Shown here: piece after piece, positions 52,716 to 60,754 of the stretch | Layout of the letters: every line of letters starts with the position of its first letter | Position numbering within the stretch: the first letter of the stretch is position 1 | Source of the DNA: Domibacillus sp. DTU_2020_1001157_1_SI_ALB_TIR_016 | GTDB lineage: Bacteria > Bacillota > Bacilli > Bacillales > Domibacillaceae | Direction: 5' to 3' | NCBI RefSeq assembly: GCF_032341995.1 | Contig: NZ_CP135439.1 | Span: 1,984,001 to 2,048,000 of the forward strand | DNA: 64,000 nt | Made by a program: the position numbers and the translations under genes | The notes under the pieces: model-generated | Databases searched by the model: none | The model's input: only the letters and a program-made list of their open reading frames with translations | What the model was told of the DNA's origin: nothing

Positions 52716-53894
52716 TTATCTTGTAATAAGCAGCCCTGTGTTGCTTCCTCCAAAGCCGTGTGTCGTCACCGCAACCGAGGAAACCGGCTTTTCTTGTTTT
52801 TCGGTTACAACCGGCAGTGATTCAAAGCTCTTTTTATTGGTTCCATATGTGGCAGGAATAAAGCCTTCCCGAATGCTGATAATGGAAGCAATCGCCTGTG
52901 TTACACCTGAGGCTCCGAAGGTATGGCCGAACAGTCCTTTTATAGACGTAATGGGAACACTGCCATCGAAGCAGTTTCGATAAGCACTGGCCTCCACCCG
53001 GTCATTTTCCTCTAAACCTAAAGCCTGGCTGTTCACGTATGACGGCAGGCGGGTGCCGCATATTTCCTGAATTACTTCAGTCATGTTTTCTCCGGTTTGA
53101 TCGGATTGAAACACTGAGATATTATCATGATTGGAAAAGCCTTTTTCGATAAAAGCATAAATGTCTGCCCCTCTTCGCACAGCATCTTCTTCCCGCTCCA
53201 GCACAAGCGCCCCAGCCCCTTCGGACACAACAAATCCTTGAGTCGATGTTGAAAACGGCATACCTGCCTGACGTACATCTTCTTCAACAGCAAGACCTCT
53301 TTGTTTTAAAAAACCGTACACGAGTGTTCGATTAATTAAAGAATCTGCTCCCCCTACTACACATATGTCCGTGATATAACTTTCAAGAAGTTGTTTTCCG
53401 AGCAAAATAGCATCGGTGCTGGCGGTACATGTGTTTCCAAGTGTCAACTGAAGATGATTTGCTTTTATGTATGAACCAATACCCATTGCAAGTGACCCAA
53501 TATTGCCATGGGCAACACCCGTCACCGGATAACGCCGCAGGTTTTGTTGTGCAGCGGCTGCCACGAGTTCTTCGATTTCTGTGAGTCCGCCTACAGACGT
53601 CCCAAAAATCACGGATATGCGTTTACCTGAATGATTTTCTATATGGATATTTTTAAACGCCTCTTTCACTGCGGCGATGGCCAGTTTGTTTATCCTCGAA
53701 TACCTTTTAAAACAAGGATCACTCAGTATCTCATGATCGATCACACCCATGACTAAATCTCTATGTTTTTGCGTTCCTATATTTTTTACAACCTGCAAGG
53801 GGCAAATATTATGAGCCAGCATTTCAGCAAAGCGGCTCACACTGTCCGCTCCTGGAAGCTGCACGCCCATCCCCGTCACTGCTACTTTCATCAT
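52716..53894 (-). CDS. Beta-ketoacyl-ACP synthase (KAS II)-like protein lacking one catalytic His
   Basis: 392 residues, thiolase-fold ketosynthase. The nucleophilic Cys is present (GNTCTASTDAI) and the second His (GLFGHTFGASG), with the closing HGFGGSNTG. The first catalytic His, normally in A-H-G-T, is replaced: the segment reads VNSQALGLEENDRVE. Condensation may be impaired. It stands alone, without ACP or other fatty-acid genes, so a specialised lipid or polyketide-like role is possible. ATG 53894 or 53891. Confidence 0.88.
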   Translation of the reverse strand: MMKVAVTGMGVQLPGADSVSRFAEMLAHNICPLQVVKNIGTQKHRDLVMGVIDHEILSDPCFKRYSRINKLAIAAVKEAFKNIHIENHSGKRISVIFGTSVGGLTEIEELVAAAAQQNLRRYPVTGVAHGNIGSLAMGIGSYIKANHLQLTLGNTCTASTDAILLGKQLLESYITDICVVGGADSLINRTLVYGFLKQRGLAVEEDVRQAGMPFSTSTQGFVVSEGAGALVLEREEDAVRRGADIYAFIEKGFSNHDNISVFQSDQTGENMTEVIQEICGTRLPSYVNSQALGLEENDRVEASAYRNCFDGSVPITSIKGLFGHTFGASGVTQAIASIISIREGFIPATYGTNKKSFESLPVVTEKQEKPVSSVAVTTHGFGGSNTGLLITR

Positions 53895-54163
53895 TGATCT
53901 CTCGTTTCTAAAGTCCTGTTTTTTATCAGTATAACACTGAAGTTACAAATGAATGAGTTATTTTCCCTCCTCTTTATCAAGGGTGATGGGGCGAAAGCAG
54001 CCGAAGCCCTTTAAAGAACGTTATAAGAGATTGAGGCAATCTTTTTCTGCCTGCACGACATAAAGATCCGTTTTAGTGTAAACAGGATCTCACAGCCACC
54101 TCCGAAAAGAAAAAGAAAAACAGCCCTCCATTTTACCAACAAGGTGAAATGAAGAGCTATTAA
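53895..54163. other. Gene-free stretch
   Basis: Upstream region of the ketosynthase gene and 3' flank of glnA; no supported frame. Confidence 0.4.
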
Positions 54164-54189
54164 AAAAAGCGGGCAAAAGCCCGCTTTTT
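54164..54189 (-). terminator. glnA terminator
   Basis: AAAAAGCGGGC-TTTT-GCCCGCTTTTTTT on the minus strand. Confidence 0.9.
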
Positions 54190-54190
54190 A

Positions 54191-55549
54191 TTAGAATTTT
54201 GCGTGGTAATTTTCGATTTCCCACCCATGAACGGCTGTACGGTAGCTGTCCCATTCTGCTTTTTTCAAAGAAACGTATTCGTTATAAACGTGTTCCCCTA
54301 ATGTATTTACTGCAATATCGCCTGATTCCAGTGCTTTTACTGCTTCTTTTAAGCTGCCAGGAAGACTTTCAATTCCGTAAGACGCTCTTTGTTCTTCCGT
54401 CATGTGGAAGATGTCTTCATTAATAGACGCTGGCGCTTCTAGTTCTTTCTCAATTCCATCCAAGCCTGCAGAAGCAATAACCGCAAACGTTAAGTAAGGG
54501 TTTGAAGATGGATCCGGGCAGCGCAGTTCCACACGCGTTGCAAGGCCTTTTTTCGCCGGGATACGGATAAGAGCAGAACGGTTAGACGCAGACCAAGCAA
54601 GGTAGCAAGGTGCTTCGTAGCCAGGAACTAAACGCTTGTATGAGTTTACCAATGGGTTTGTTACTGCAACAAAGCTCTTCACATTTTCTAATAGACCAGC
54701 AATAAAGTGGTACGCTTCTTTTGATAATTGCAAAGCATCAGAAGGATCAAAAAATGCATTTTCGTTTCCTTTAAAGAACGACATATTCACGTGCATACCA
54801 GAACCATTGATTCCGAACTTTGGTTTCGGCATAAATGTTGCGTGTAAGCCATACTGTTTCGCAACTGTTTTAACGACCCATTTGTACGTAGTCGCTTTAT
54901 CCGCTGCACCCAATGCATCTGCATATTTAAAGCTAAGTTCATGCTGGCCTTCAGCCACTTCATGATGCGATGCTTCAATTGTGAAGCCCATTGCTTTTAA
55001 TGCACGGTAAATTTCCAGGCGAACACGCTCACCAAGATCTTTTGGAGATGGCTCAAAGTAACCGCCGTTATCTGATAATTCAGTAGTCGGGTTTCCATTT
55101 TCGTCTGCTTTGAACAAGAAGAATTCTAATTCCGGTCCGACTGAAATCGTGTAGCCATGTTCCGCTGCACGGTCTACTGTTTTCTTTAAAACGTTACGCG
55201 TGTCTCCTTCAAACAAAGAACCATCTGGATTTACGACCGAGCAAAGAAAACGTGCTTCCGCGTAGCCTTCTTCTTCTGTCCAAGGAAGAACCGCAAATGT
55301 AGATAAATCAGGCTGAAGATAAAGATCTGAATTGTTAATGGCAGAAAAACCTTTAATAGATGAACCATCAAACATCATTTTGCCTTCTACGACATCTTCT
55401 AATTGTTCAGTTGTTACAGTGACATGCTTTAAGATTCCTTCGATATCTACAAACTGTAAGTGAAGTAAATCTACACTTTTTATTTTAATAGTTTCTTTAA
55501 TTTGTTCTAAAGCTGCTTCTGTTGTATTTGAAATAAGAGTTTCTGTCAT
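54191..55549 (-). CDS. Type I glutamine synthetase paralogue
   Basis: 452 residues. Makes glutamine from glutamate, ammonia and ATP. Metal and substrate motifs are intact: MFDGSSIKGF, GPELEFFLF, ASHHEVAEGQHE, NGSGMHVNMS, NSYKRLVPGYEAP and ATRVELRCPDPSSNPY. Compared with B. subtilis GlnA, the FVRIEE segment reads FSAINN, so the residue aligned with Arg62, important for feedback inhibition, is Ala. No glnR gene precedes it, unlike glnRA, so this is probably a second glutamine synthetase. Own promoter and a GlnR-like box lie upstream. Confidence 0.93.
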   Translation of the reverse strand: MTETLISNTTEAALEQIKETIKIKSVDLLHLQFVDIEGILKHVTVTTEQLEDVVEGKMMFDGSSIKGFSAINNSDLYLQPDLSTFAVLPWTEEEGYAEARFLCSVVNPDGSLFEGDTRNVLKKTVDRAAEHGYTISVGPELEFFLFKADENGNPTTELSDNGGYFEPSPKDLGERVRLEIYRALKAMGFTIEASHHEVAEGQHELSFKYADALGAADKATTYKWVVKTVAKQYGLHATFMPKPKFGINGSGMHVNMSFFKGNENAFFDPSDALQLSKEAYHFIAGLLENVKSFVAVTNPLVNSYKRLVPGYEAPCYLAWSASNRSALIRIPAKKGLATRVELRCPDPSSNPYLTFAVIASAGLDGIEKELEAPASINEDIFHMTEEQRASYGIESLPGSLKEAVKALESGDIAVNTLGEHVYNEYVSLKKAEWDSYRTAVHGWEIENYHAKF

Positions 55550-55569
55550 GTCATCTTTTCCTCCGAATT

Positions 55570-55586
55570 CACGTTATGTAATATCA
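55570..55586 (-). promoter_or_regulatory. GlnR/TnrA-like box
   Basis: Minus strand TGTGATATTACATAACG; consensus TGTNAN7TNACA, one mismatch at the last base. Located between the predicted start of transcription and the gene, a repressor position. Confidence 0.6.
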
Positions 55587-55598
55587 CATCTGATATTT

Positions 55599-55629
55599 TG
55601 ATTATAGTTCAGTCGACACGTTTTGACAA
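55599..55629 (-). promoter_or_regulatory. Sigma-A promoter of the glutamine synthetase gene
   Basis: TTGTCA, 17-bp spacer, TATAAT on the minus strand. Confidence 0.8.
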
Positions 55630-55802
55630 TCATTTTTTTGAATATTTATGCTAGTTTAAGTAATGGTTTTTTTCTATAAAGTGAAATCTTCCAGATTTTC
55701 GGTTAAAAAATAGAAACCTCTTAAAGCACTTTATCGTTTTCTTTTAAAACAAATAAAGCAGGATTAAACCCCGTTTTCCCAATGTATAAAATATGAATCC
55801 AT

Positions 55803-55837
55803 AAAAAAAGCAGCCGCTACTTATAGCGGCTGCTTTT
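55803..55837 (-). terminator. Intrinsic terminator
   Basis: AAAAAGCAGCCGCTA-TAAG-TAGCGGCTGCTTTTTTT on the minus strand. Confidence 0.92.
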
Positions 55838-55841
55838 TCCC

Positions 55842-56873
55842 TCAAACCTTTCGTACCTTGTAGTATTGGTCGATTAATTGGTCCATCCTCTGCAGGTGAA
55901 AAGAATATTCAACGATGGAAGAAGCAATAATCAATAAGCGAAATTTTTGGTCTTTGTTTTGCTTATAAATATCCAGCGCCCGTTCAAAAAAAGCGGCGCT
56001 TTCCTTTATTTCTTTTAGTTCGTGATGGTTTTCCTGCTGCTTGATTTTCCCTTCATATTTTAAAAATAAATATTCATGATATTTAATTAATTGTTCAATC
56101 TGAGTATCAAACAAATAATCCTCTGCTTCGTTTGCTCCGGTTTGGAAATAATGTTCTTCGATATTTTCTAATATTTCTTCTCCCTGCTGAAGCGTCTTGA
56201 GCATTTGCTTAAATAGGACAATCTCACGCACATCAACCGGCTTTAATTTCGACAGCTTGGTGCGCTCTTCATCGAACATTTTGAACAAGTCCTCCAATTT
56301 CCGAATATCATCCTGGAGCTTTTTGCTTTGCTCTTGAAAAGATGTTTCCGTTAATTCATTGGACACGGCCGTACGCAGCAGCAGTGACATATTTTGAAAA
56401 ACCGTTCTTGTTTTTTCAAGATAATTCTTTTTATAGTTTGGCGGTATAATCAGCAGGTTCACGACCAAGGCAGATCCAATACCAACTAAAATAATCAAAA
56501 AGCGGTTCAATATAAAATCGATATTTTCATTGTCCGGGGTACTCATAATAGCCAGTACTGTCACGAGGGTCAGTGGAATGGTGCTTTCCATTTTCATTTT
56601 CAAGCTCAATGAAATTACGAGCATCATCAACACCCCGATAATAATAGGGTTGTCCCCTATAAAGTAAATAGAAAAAAGGGAAATCGCAGCGCCCATGGTG
56701 TTGGTCATTACCTGATCGAGCAGCTGCCGCCAGGATCGGTAAATCGATGGCTGAATTGTAAAAAGGGCTGCCACCGCTGCAAAAACAGCCGGCTCAAGAT
56801 TTAAGAAATAACATATGTATAGTGATAGTGTGACAGCAATGCCTGTCTTAAAGACACGCGGACCTAACGTCAT
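55842..56873 (-). CDS. Aromatic acid exporter family (FUSC/ArAE) membrane protein
   Basis: 343 residues: six N-terminal membrane helices (FLNLEPAVFAAVAALFTIQPSIYRS is the ArAE signature) and a long C-terminal cytoplasmic helical domain (about 160-343). Family members are proposed to export aromatic acids or similar metabolites. RBS AGGAGG upstream of ATG 56873. Confidence 0.88.
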   Translation of the reverse strand: MTLGPRVFKTGIAVTLSLYICYFLNLEPAVFAAVAALFTIQPSIYRSWRQLLDQVMTNTMGAAISLFSIYFIGDNPIIIGVLMMLVISLSLKMKMESTIPLTLVTVLAIMSTPDNENIDFILNRFLIILVGIGSALVVNLLIIPPNYKKNYLEKTRTVFQNMSLLLRTAVSNELTETSFQEQSKKLQDDIRKLEDLFKMFDEERTKLSKLKPVDVREIVLFKQMLKTLQQGEEILENIEEHYFQTGANEAEDYLFDTQIEQLIKYHEYLFLKYEGKIKQQENHHELKEIKESAAFFERALDIYKQNKDQKFRLLIIASSIVEYSFHLQRMDQLIDQYYKVRKV

Positions 56874-57093
56874 CTTTTAATCCTCCTGTTTGGCTTTTCA
56901 ATATAAACAAAGACACTTTCATTTGATTTTAGTGGAATATGCAGTTTACTACAAATAATTCTCTTTAATCCATTTTAGAGGGTATGTATAGCAGTCTGGT
57001 TAGAATTGTGTATATCTTTTATATGCACCTTAAAAGCCGGGTGCCTTAAGCAGCCAGGCAGTGTCTTAAAACCTGCGTATTTCTGGAATAAAG
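56874..57093. other. Gene-free stretch
   Basis: AT-rich upstream region of the exporter gene; no supported frame. Confidence 0.4.
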
Positions 57094-57118
57094 AAAAAAG
57101 CACCCCGAAGGCTGCTCG
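57094..57118 (-). terminator. Terminator of the gene at 57175
   Basis: AGCAGCC-TTC-GGGGTGCTTTTTT on the minus strand; same design as 57416-57437 and 58170-58200. Confidence 0.75.
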
Positions 57119-57174
57119 CTTGTTTTATATTTTAAGTATATTTTTTCCACCATTAATTAAGTGTTATAGAGGAG

Positions 57175-57324
57175 TCAGCCATTTTTAGATACCAATCGAT
57201 CAGGAATGAACTGGTTCTTTTCCAAAATTAACGTTTTCAATAGCTTTTTCGTCCCCTGGTCAATTTCAATGTTTTTTAATATTTTGTTCATTTCCTCTGC
57301 GGTCAATTCCGTTTGTTTAGTCAT
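57175..57324 (-). CDS. 49-residue hydrophilic protein (small gene cluster, 1)
   Basis: From ATG 57324, AAAGGAG upstream. TELTAEEMNKILKNIEIDQGTKKLL and LILEKNQFIPDRL. Two short helices, Lys-rich. Unrecognised; unrelated in sequence to the 49-residue CTG family. Confidence 0.65.
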   Translation of the reverse strand: MTKQTELTAEEMNKILKNIEIDQGTKKLLKTLILEKNQFIPDRLVSKNG

Positions 57325-57415
57325 ATCATCGTCTCCTTTTATTTACATTTCGGCAATAGAAGAATGATTTCCTGCTTGATCTCTTTTGCTAAGAGCTTTG
57401 TTTATTCGGATAAAA

Positions 57416-57437
57416 AAAATAGCACCCGTTTATTTGG
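57416..57437 (-). terminator. Terminator of the gene at 57430
   Basis: GCATCC-loop-GGGTGC then ATTTTTTT, overlapping the stop codon. Confidence 0.6.
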
Positions 57438-57624
57438 ATGCAATTGTTTCTCTTTTTTCTTTTATAAATTTGTTTAGTTCCCTGTAAAATTCTTCTTCCG
57501 TTGCGATATTCTTTTCACTAAGTAAAGCAGACACGGCTGTAATGTGTGGAAATATATTACATAATTCCTTGAATTTCTCTAGCTGTTCAATGTATTTTTT
57601 CAATTCTGTTGGCTTCTCACTCAT
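57430..57624 (-). CDS. 64-residue helical protein (small gene cluster, 2)
   Basis: MSEKPTELKKYIEQLEKFK, then ITAVSALLSEKNIATEEEFYRELNKFIKEKRE. GAGGGAGG upstream of ATG. Soluble helical bundle; unrecognised. Confidence 0.7.
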   Translation of the reverse strand: MSEKPTELKKYIEQLEKFKELCNIFPHITAVSALLSEKNIATEEEFYRELNKFIKEKRETIASK

Positions 57625-57804
57625 TTTCCCATTTCCTCCCTCCTATATATTGCAGGAGGAAGCGCTAAAATCCAATAAAAATCATTCATCAAATTCCGAC
57701 AGGACGACGGTCGCTTTTATTCAGGAAAGTGATACGTGAAGATTACTTCTCTTGATATACCTATGTTCTTTTTAAGTTTTCAAGCGAGAAAGCCGGTTAT
57801 ACGC

Positions 57805-58002
57805 TCAGATAGGCCTGCTCTCGATTACTTCAAACCGATCTTTACTTAAGTGTAATTTCCTGCTTAAGGCGTCTCCTGCCAGTTCTCCTGAGTCGTCGAT
57901 TGATTGATTATCGATTTCCACTATTTCGTAAGAATAATTGAGATTAGGTACTAATCGTCCTTCTTTCATATCAAATCTTCGATATTTTACTTCTACCTTC
58001 AT
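57805..58002 (-). CDS. 65-residue protein (small gene cluster, 3)
   Basis: From ATG 58002 (AAAGGAGG 7 nt upstream). Strand-rich start (MKVEVKYRRFDMKEGRLVP), NYSYEIVEIDNQSIDD, and a basic-acidic end. Unrecognised. Confidence 0.7.
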   Translation of the reverse strand: MKVEVKYRRFDMKEGRLVPNLNYSYEIVEIDNQSIDDSGELAGDALSRKLHLSKDRFEVIESRPI

Positions 58003-58169
58003 TCGAAACCCTCCTTTACCTTTATTGTTTATTTCGATTAAAGCGGTCAACTTCCTTCAAACACTACTTGTCCTAATAGCTAACTTATTTAGTTTTTTAC
58101 TTTACCCGCTTTGATTTAATATCATCCCAGTTCGCCAATTTATATCACCGTCACCTCCAAGATTTTTTG

Positions 58170-58200
58170 AACAAAGAAAAAAGCACCCCGGAGGATGCTA
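58170..58200 (-). terminator. Terminator of the gene at 58217
   Basis: AGCATCC-TCC-GGGGTGCTTTTTTCTT on the minus strand. Confidence 0.75.
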
Positions 58201-58216
58201 GTTATCTTTTCCCGCA

Positions 58217-58444
58217 TTACATGTCTACCGGTTCACCTTTTATACTGACCGGTTTTACAAATGAGATCTTTGTTACTAAATTCAAGTTAATCGCCTGGTT
58301 GTTTTCGTCAATAATCCATTTTTCTTCATGATCCGTAAACATCTTCAATACTACTTCTTCCTTACCGGGCGGACCTTTGACTTCGATAATCTCACTATTG
58401 TCTTTATCGAATTGCAATTTGACTTTATAGATGATTTTATCCAT
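58217..58444 (-). CDS. 75-residue protein (small gene cluster, 4)
   Basis: Beta-rich: IIYKVKLQFDKDNSEIIEVKG, EEVVLKMFTDHEEKWII, AINLNLVTKISFVKPVSI. GGGGGAG 6 nt before ATG. The KISFVKP ending resembles small phage or stress proteins that bind a regulator, but I cannot name it. Confidence 0.7.
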   Translation of the reverse strand: MDKIIYKVKLQFDKDNSEIIEVKGPPGKEEVVLKMFTDHEEKWIIDENNQAINLNLVTKISFVKPVSIKGEPVDM

Positions 58445-58551
58445 GGCGCGCTCCCCCTTTTTCTAACATTTCGTCAAAAGGAGGTGATTCCCTTCTTTCT
58501 TAGCTGCTCTCTCATATGATATTGTACAGGGACTCAAAAGGAGGATGCAGC

Positions 58552-58596
58552 ATGGAAACAAAACGAGAATTGGACTCAGAAGTTGTCCATGTATAG
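58552..58596 (+). CDS. 14-codon ORF with excellent RBS, possible leader or gene remnant
   Basis: AAAAGGAGG, 7 nt, ATG at 58552, then METKRELDSEVVHV and TAG. Too short to judge; the RBS quality suggests a gene truncated by a nonsense change, or a leader peptide. Confidence 0.3.
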   Translation: METKRELDSEVVHV

Positions 58597-58772
58597 CCAG
58601 TCAATAAATTAGCAGCTTCTGCCTTTCGCCCCTGTATTCATAACGGTTGAAGAATTAAGGAAATCCGCTTATTGCAGAAAAATAAACGAAAAGCTGGCAG
58701 CTGCTGACTAATCTACTTTCAAGAAAGCCTGGAGACTTCATTAACCTATCTATAAGCTTTTTTATTTGGCTT

Positions 58773-58802
58773 GTATAAAATATGACGAGCTTGTCCATAC
58801 TG
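58773..58802 (+). promoter_or_regulatory. Sigma-G-type promoter of RNA candidate 4
   Basis: GTATA, 18 bp, CATACTG; one mismatch (last base) to GHATR-N18-CATWHTA. Confidence 0.7.
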
Positions 58803-58808
58803 ACCGAT

Positions 58809-58880
58809 AGCGAGAGACTCCTCTCTCCCATGTAATATTCACACCGTGCAGCCAGAGCCCCCTCTGGCTGTTCTTTTTTT
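58809..58880 (+). ncRNA. Small RNA candidate 4 (sigma-G family)
   Basis: About 70 nt with GAGAGACTCCTCTCTCCC and the terminator CAGCCAGAG-CCCC-CTCTGGCTG, then a T-rich tail. The C-rich block is more diverged than in candidates 1-3 but keeps ACTCCT. The overlapping minus-strand open frame (58655-58894) is taken to be a shadow. Confidence 0.62.
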
Positions 58881-58918
58881 ACGCACATCCCCATTATTTC
58901 TTTTCTTCTTGCTGCCTG

Positions 58919-59071
58919 TTACTTAATGAATGGTCTTATAAATGCTCCAATTACGACGGCGGTTGCGATAGATGCTGATACACCTACGGGATTAATATTC
59001 GCCTTTGTGTACTCGGCTACTGCAAAAAAAGTAGCAATTGCAAATACCAGAGACCAGTGTATCACTTTCAA
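58919..59071 (-). CDS. 50-residue small membrane protein
   Basis: TTG 59071 with GGAGG 7 nt upstream. MKVIHWSLVFAIATFFAVAEY, then NINPVGVSASIATAVVIGAFIRPFIK: two hydrophobic helices. Convergent with RNA candidate 4. Not recognised. Confidence 0.65.
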   Translation of the reverse strand: MKVIHWSLVFAIATFFAVAEYTKANINPVGVSASIATAVVIGAFIRPFIK

Positions 59072-59374
59072 GGTTGCTCCTCCGATGCTTCGCATTTAGT
59101 GTTTCCTTGTATAACTTTGTTTGTTTTATTTGTCCCCAAAGATGAGTAATCCCATTCAGCGTGTTATGCTATCCTGCTTCGCAAGTGAGTTTTGATCTTA
59201 GTAACGGTGTATTTATATCTAGTAGTTGCCTTCCTTATAAAGTAAGAACATTGATTTCGCATAGTTTCTCCAAGTATAGGAAATGACCAATATCAGGGCG
59301 TTAAATAACAGCGCCGCCTTCACGCATAACACCTCGTGTCGACCTTGAAGCTCGGAAACCTCCCTGGCTTTTTT
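59072..59374. other. Gene-free stretch
   Basis: Upstream region of the 50-residue gene and AT-rich DNA up to RNA candidate 3; no supported frame. Confidence 0.4.
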
Positions 59375-59404
59375 GTATAAATTTTCATCTAACGGCCCAT
59401 AATG
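59375..59404 (+). promoter_or_regulatory. Sigma-G-type promoter of RNA candidate 3
   Basis: GTATA, 18 bp, CATAATG; one mismatch (last base). The preceding GGCTTTTTTGTATAAATTTT is nearly identical to that of candidate 1. Confidence 0.75.
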
Positions 59405-59410
59405 ATACTG

Positions 59411-59483
59411 TTACAACCCAAACCCAACTCCGACAGCTCGTCACCATTTTTCCAGTCAGGCTCCCCGGCCTGGCTGCTTTTTC
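59411..59483 (+). ncRNA. Small RNA candidate 3 (sigma-G family)
   Basis: About 72 nt: TTACAACCCAAACCCAACTCC, a less conserved middle, then CAGTCAGGC-TCCCCG-GCCTGGCTG and TTTTT. No open frame. Confidence 0.7.
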
Positions 59484-59598
59484 ATGCAGCCTGAAAATAT
59501 CCCATCAATGATTTAACCTTTAAATTTCATTATAAATATAAGCATTCAATAGCACATTATAGGCAGGTCGTAATATGTCCGTGTAAGGAGTGAACTAC

Positions 59599-60144
59599 TT
59601 GAATAAAACACTTGAACAGTTTCAAACCGATATGATCCTGGCAGCCAAAAAAGGATTTCCCATATTGTTATCTGGTTCCATCATTTTTTTGTTATTCACC
59701 TTTCTGCCCTTTGTCTTGCCTTTAAAACCAGTGTGCTTGATATGGATTTTAGGTATGAGTGCGATTTTTCCATTTGGTCTAGTGCTATGTAAAATGATGA
59801 ATGTCCATTTATTATCAACCGATAATCCACTTAGTGTTTTAGGCGGTATGATTGCAGCTGCCCAGGCTTTTTTTATTCCTGTGTTTATCCTTGTGTATAG
59901 ACATATGCCTGAATACCTTCCTTTTACAATCGGCCTGCTTGGAGGCTCGCACTTTCTCCCTTACATGTGGATCTATAGAAGTAAGGCCTATTTGTTTATC
60001 ACATTAGGCACCTGCTCTTCCGCTCTCGTTTTAGGTGGTTACTTTGTTGAACAGGCATTTACACTTGTACCCCTGGCCACTTCTATCGTATACGCAATCG
60101 GTATTTTGCTGATTTTTAAGGAACTTAAAACTGATGCTGTGTAA
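59599..60144 (+). CDS. DUF7010-type membrane protein
   Basis: 181 residues from TTG 59599 (AAGGAG 8 nt upstream; GTG 59590 is too close). Six membrane helices; GGSHFLPYMWIYRSKAYLF is typical of the family. No function known. It follows RNA candidate 3 by 115 bp. Confidence 0.75.
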   Translation: MNKTLEQFQTDMILAAKKGFPILLSGSIIFLLFTFLPFVLPLKPVCLIWILGMSAIFPFGLVLCKMMNVHLLSTDNPLSVLGGMIAAAQAFFIPVFILVYRHMPEYLPFTIGLLGGSHFLPYMWIYRSKAYLFITLGTCSSALVLGGYFVEQAFTLVPLATSIVYAIGILLIFKELKTDAV

Positions 60145-60257
60145 CTCTTCACGTAAAAGATTATTCCACGCGATATACTAACCGGCAGCCTTACTCACGA
60201 CAGCTTAGATTCGCTTTCCGACGGAAATATCATAAACTAAACATGACCCTGCTATTT
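60145..60257. other. Gene-free stretch, possible RNA body
   Basis: Lies between the membrane-protein gene and a terminator. TATACTA at 60174 resembles a sigma-G -10, but the -35 does not fit. Confidence 0.3.
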
Positions 60258-60284
60258 ACAGTCAGAGCCCCCTGGCTGTTTTTG
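60258..60284 (+). terminator. Terminator related to those of the RNA family
   Basis: ACAGTCAG-AGCCCC-CTGGCTGT then TTTTG. The arm and loop sequence resemble the RNA candidate 3 and 4 terminators; it may end a fifth family member or the gene at 59599. Confidence 0.65.
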
Positions 60285-60754
60285 TTTAAATCCCCTTTTT
60301 TCTTTTCTCGTCATCTCTTTAAGGCTGCATCTTTGCTGCCTGTCAACTTACCTGATAGGAAACAAAAGTTTTAAAAGGTTACCTATTGGGCATACTTTAA
60401 ACAGGTGCATATTACGACTGCGGTACTTAACCAAGTTTTGAAGACCTCACGGCACCTGTGAGGTCTTTCTTTATATAAATCATCATTCAACTTCTCGAGG
60501 GTATATCATCTGCTCAGCACTTTAAAATAAAAGTCTCTTCTTTGCTGAGCATACCTAAAAATTCACAATAATATCAGCCGCATATTCCTGAAAAAGGGAC
60601 GCACACAAAATCGATACACGCGCCTTACAGCATATCGCCTCCTTCTTAAAAACCTCAATCTGCCGTTTTATTATGCAAAAGCAGGCAATCTTCTTATACA
60701 ACATAAAATGAAGTGAATACCCTACTAAGGTAAAGTTAAAAGGGGGAATTTTTA
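60285..60754. other. Gene-free stretch with one terminator
   Basis: Contains an isolated terminator (60437-60472, GAAGACCTCAC-loop-GTGAGGTCTTTCTTT). A minus-strand open frame (60555-60818) overlaps the next real gene and has no RBS. Confidence 0.4.

Noticed and set aside
58655..58894. Minus-strand open frame of 79 codons
   Set aside because: Antisense to RNA candidate 4 and its terminator; no RBS and poor composition.
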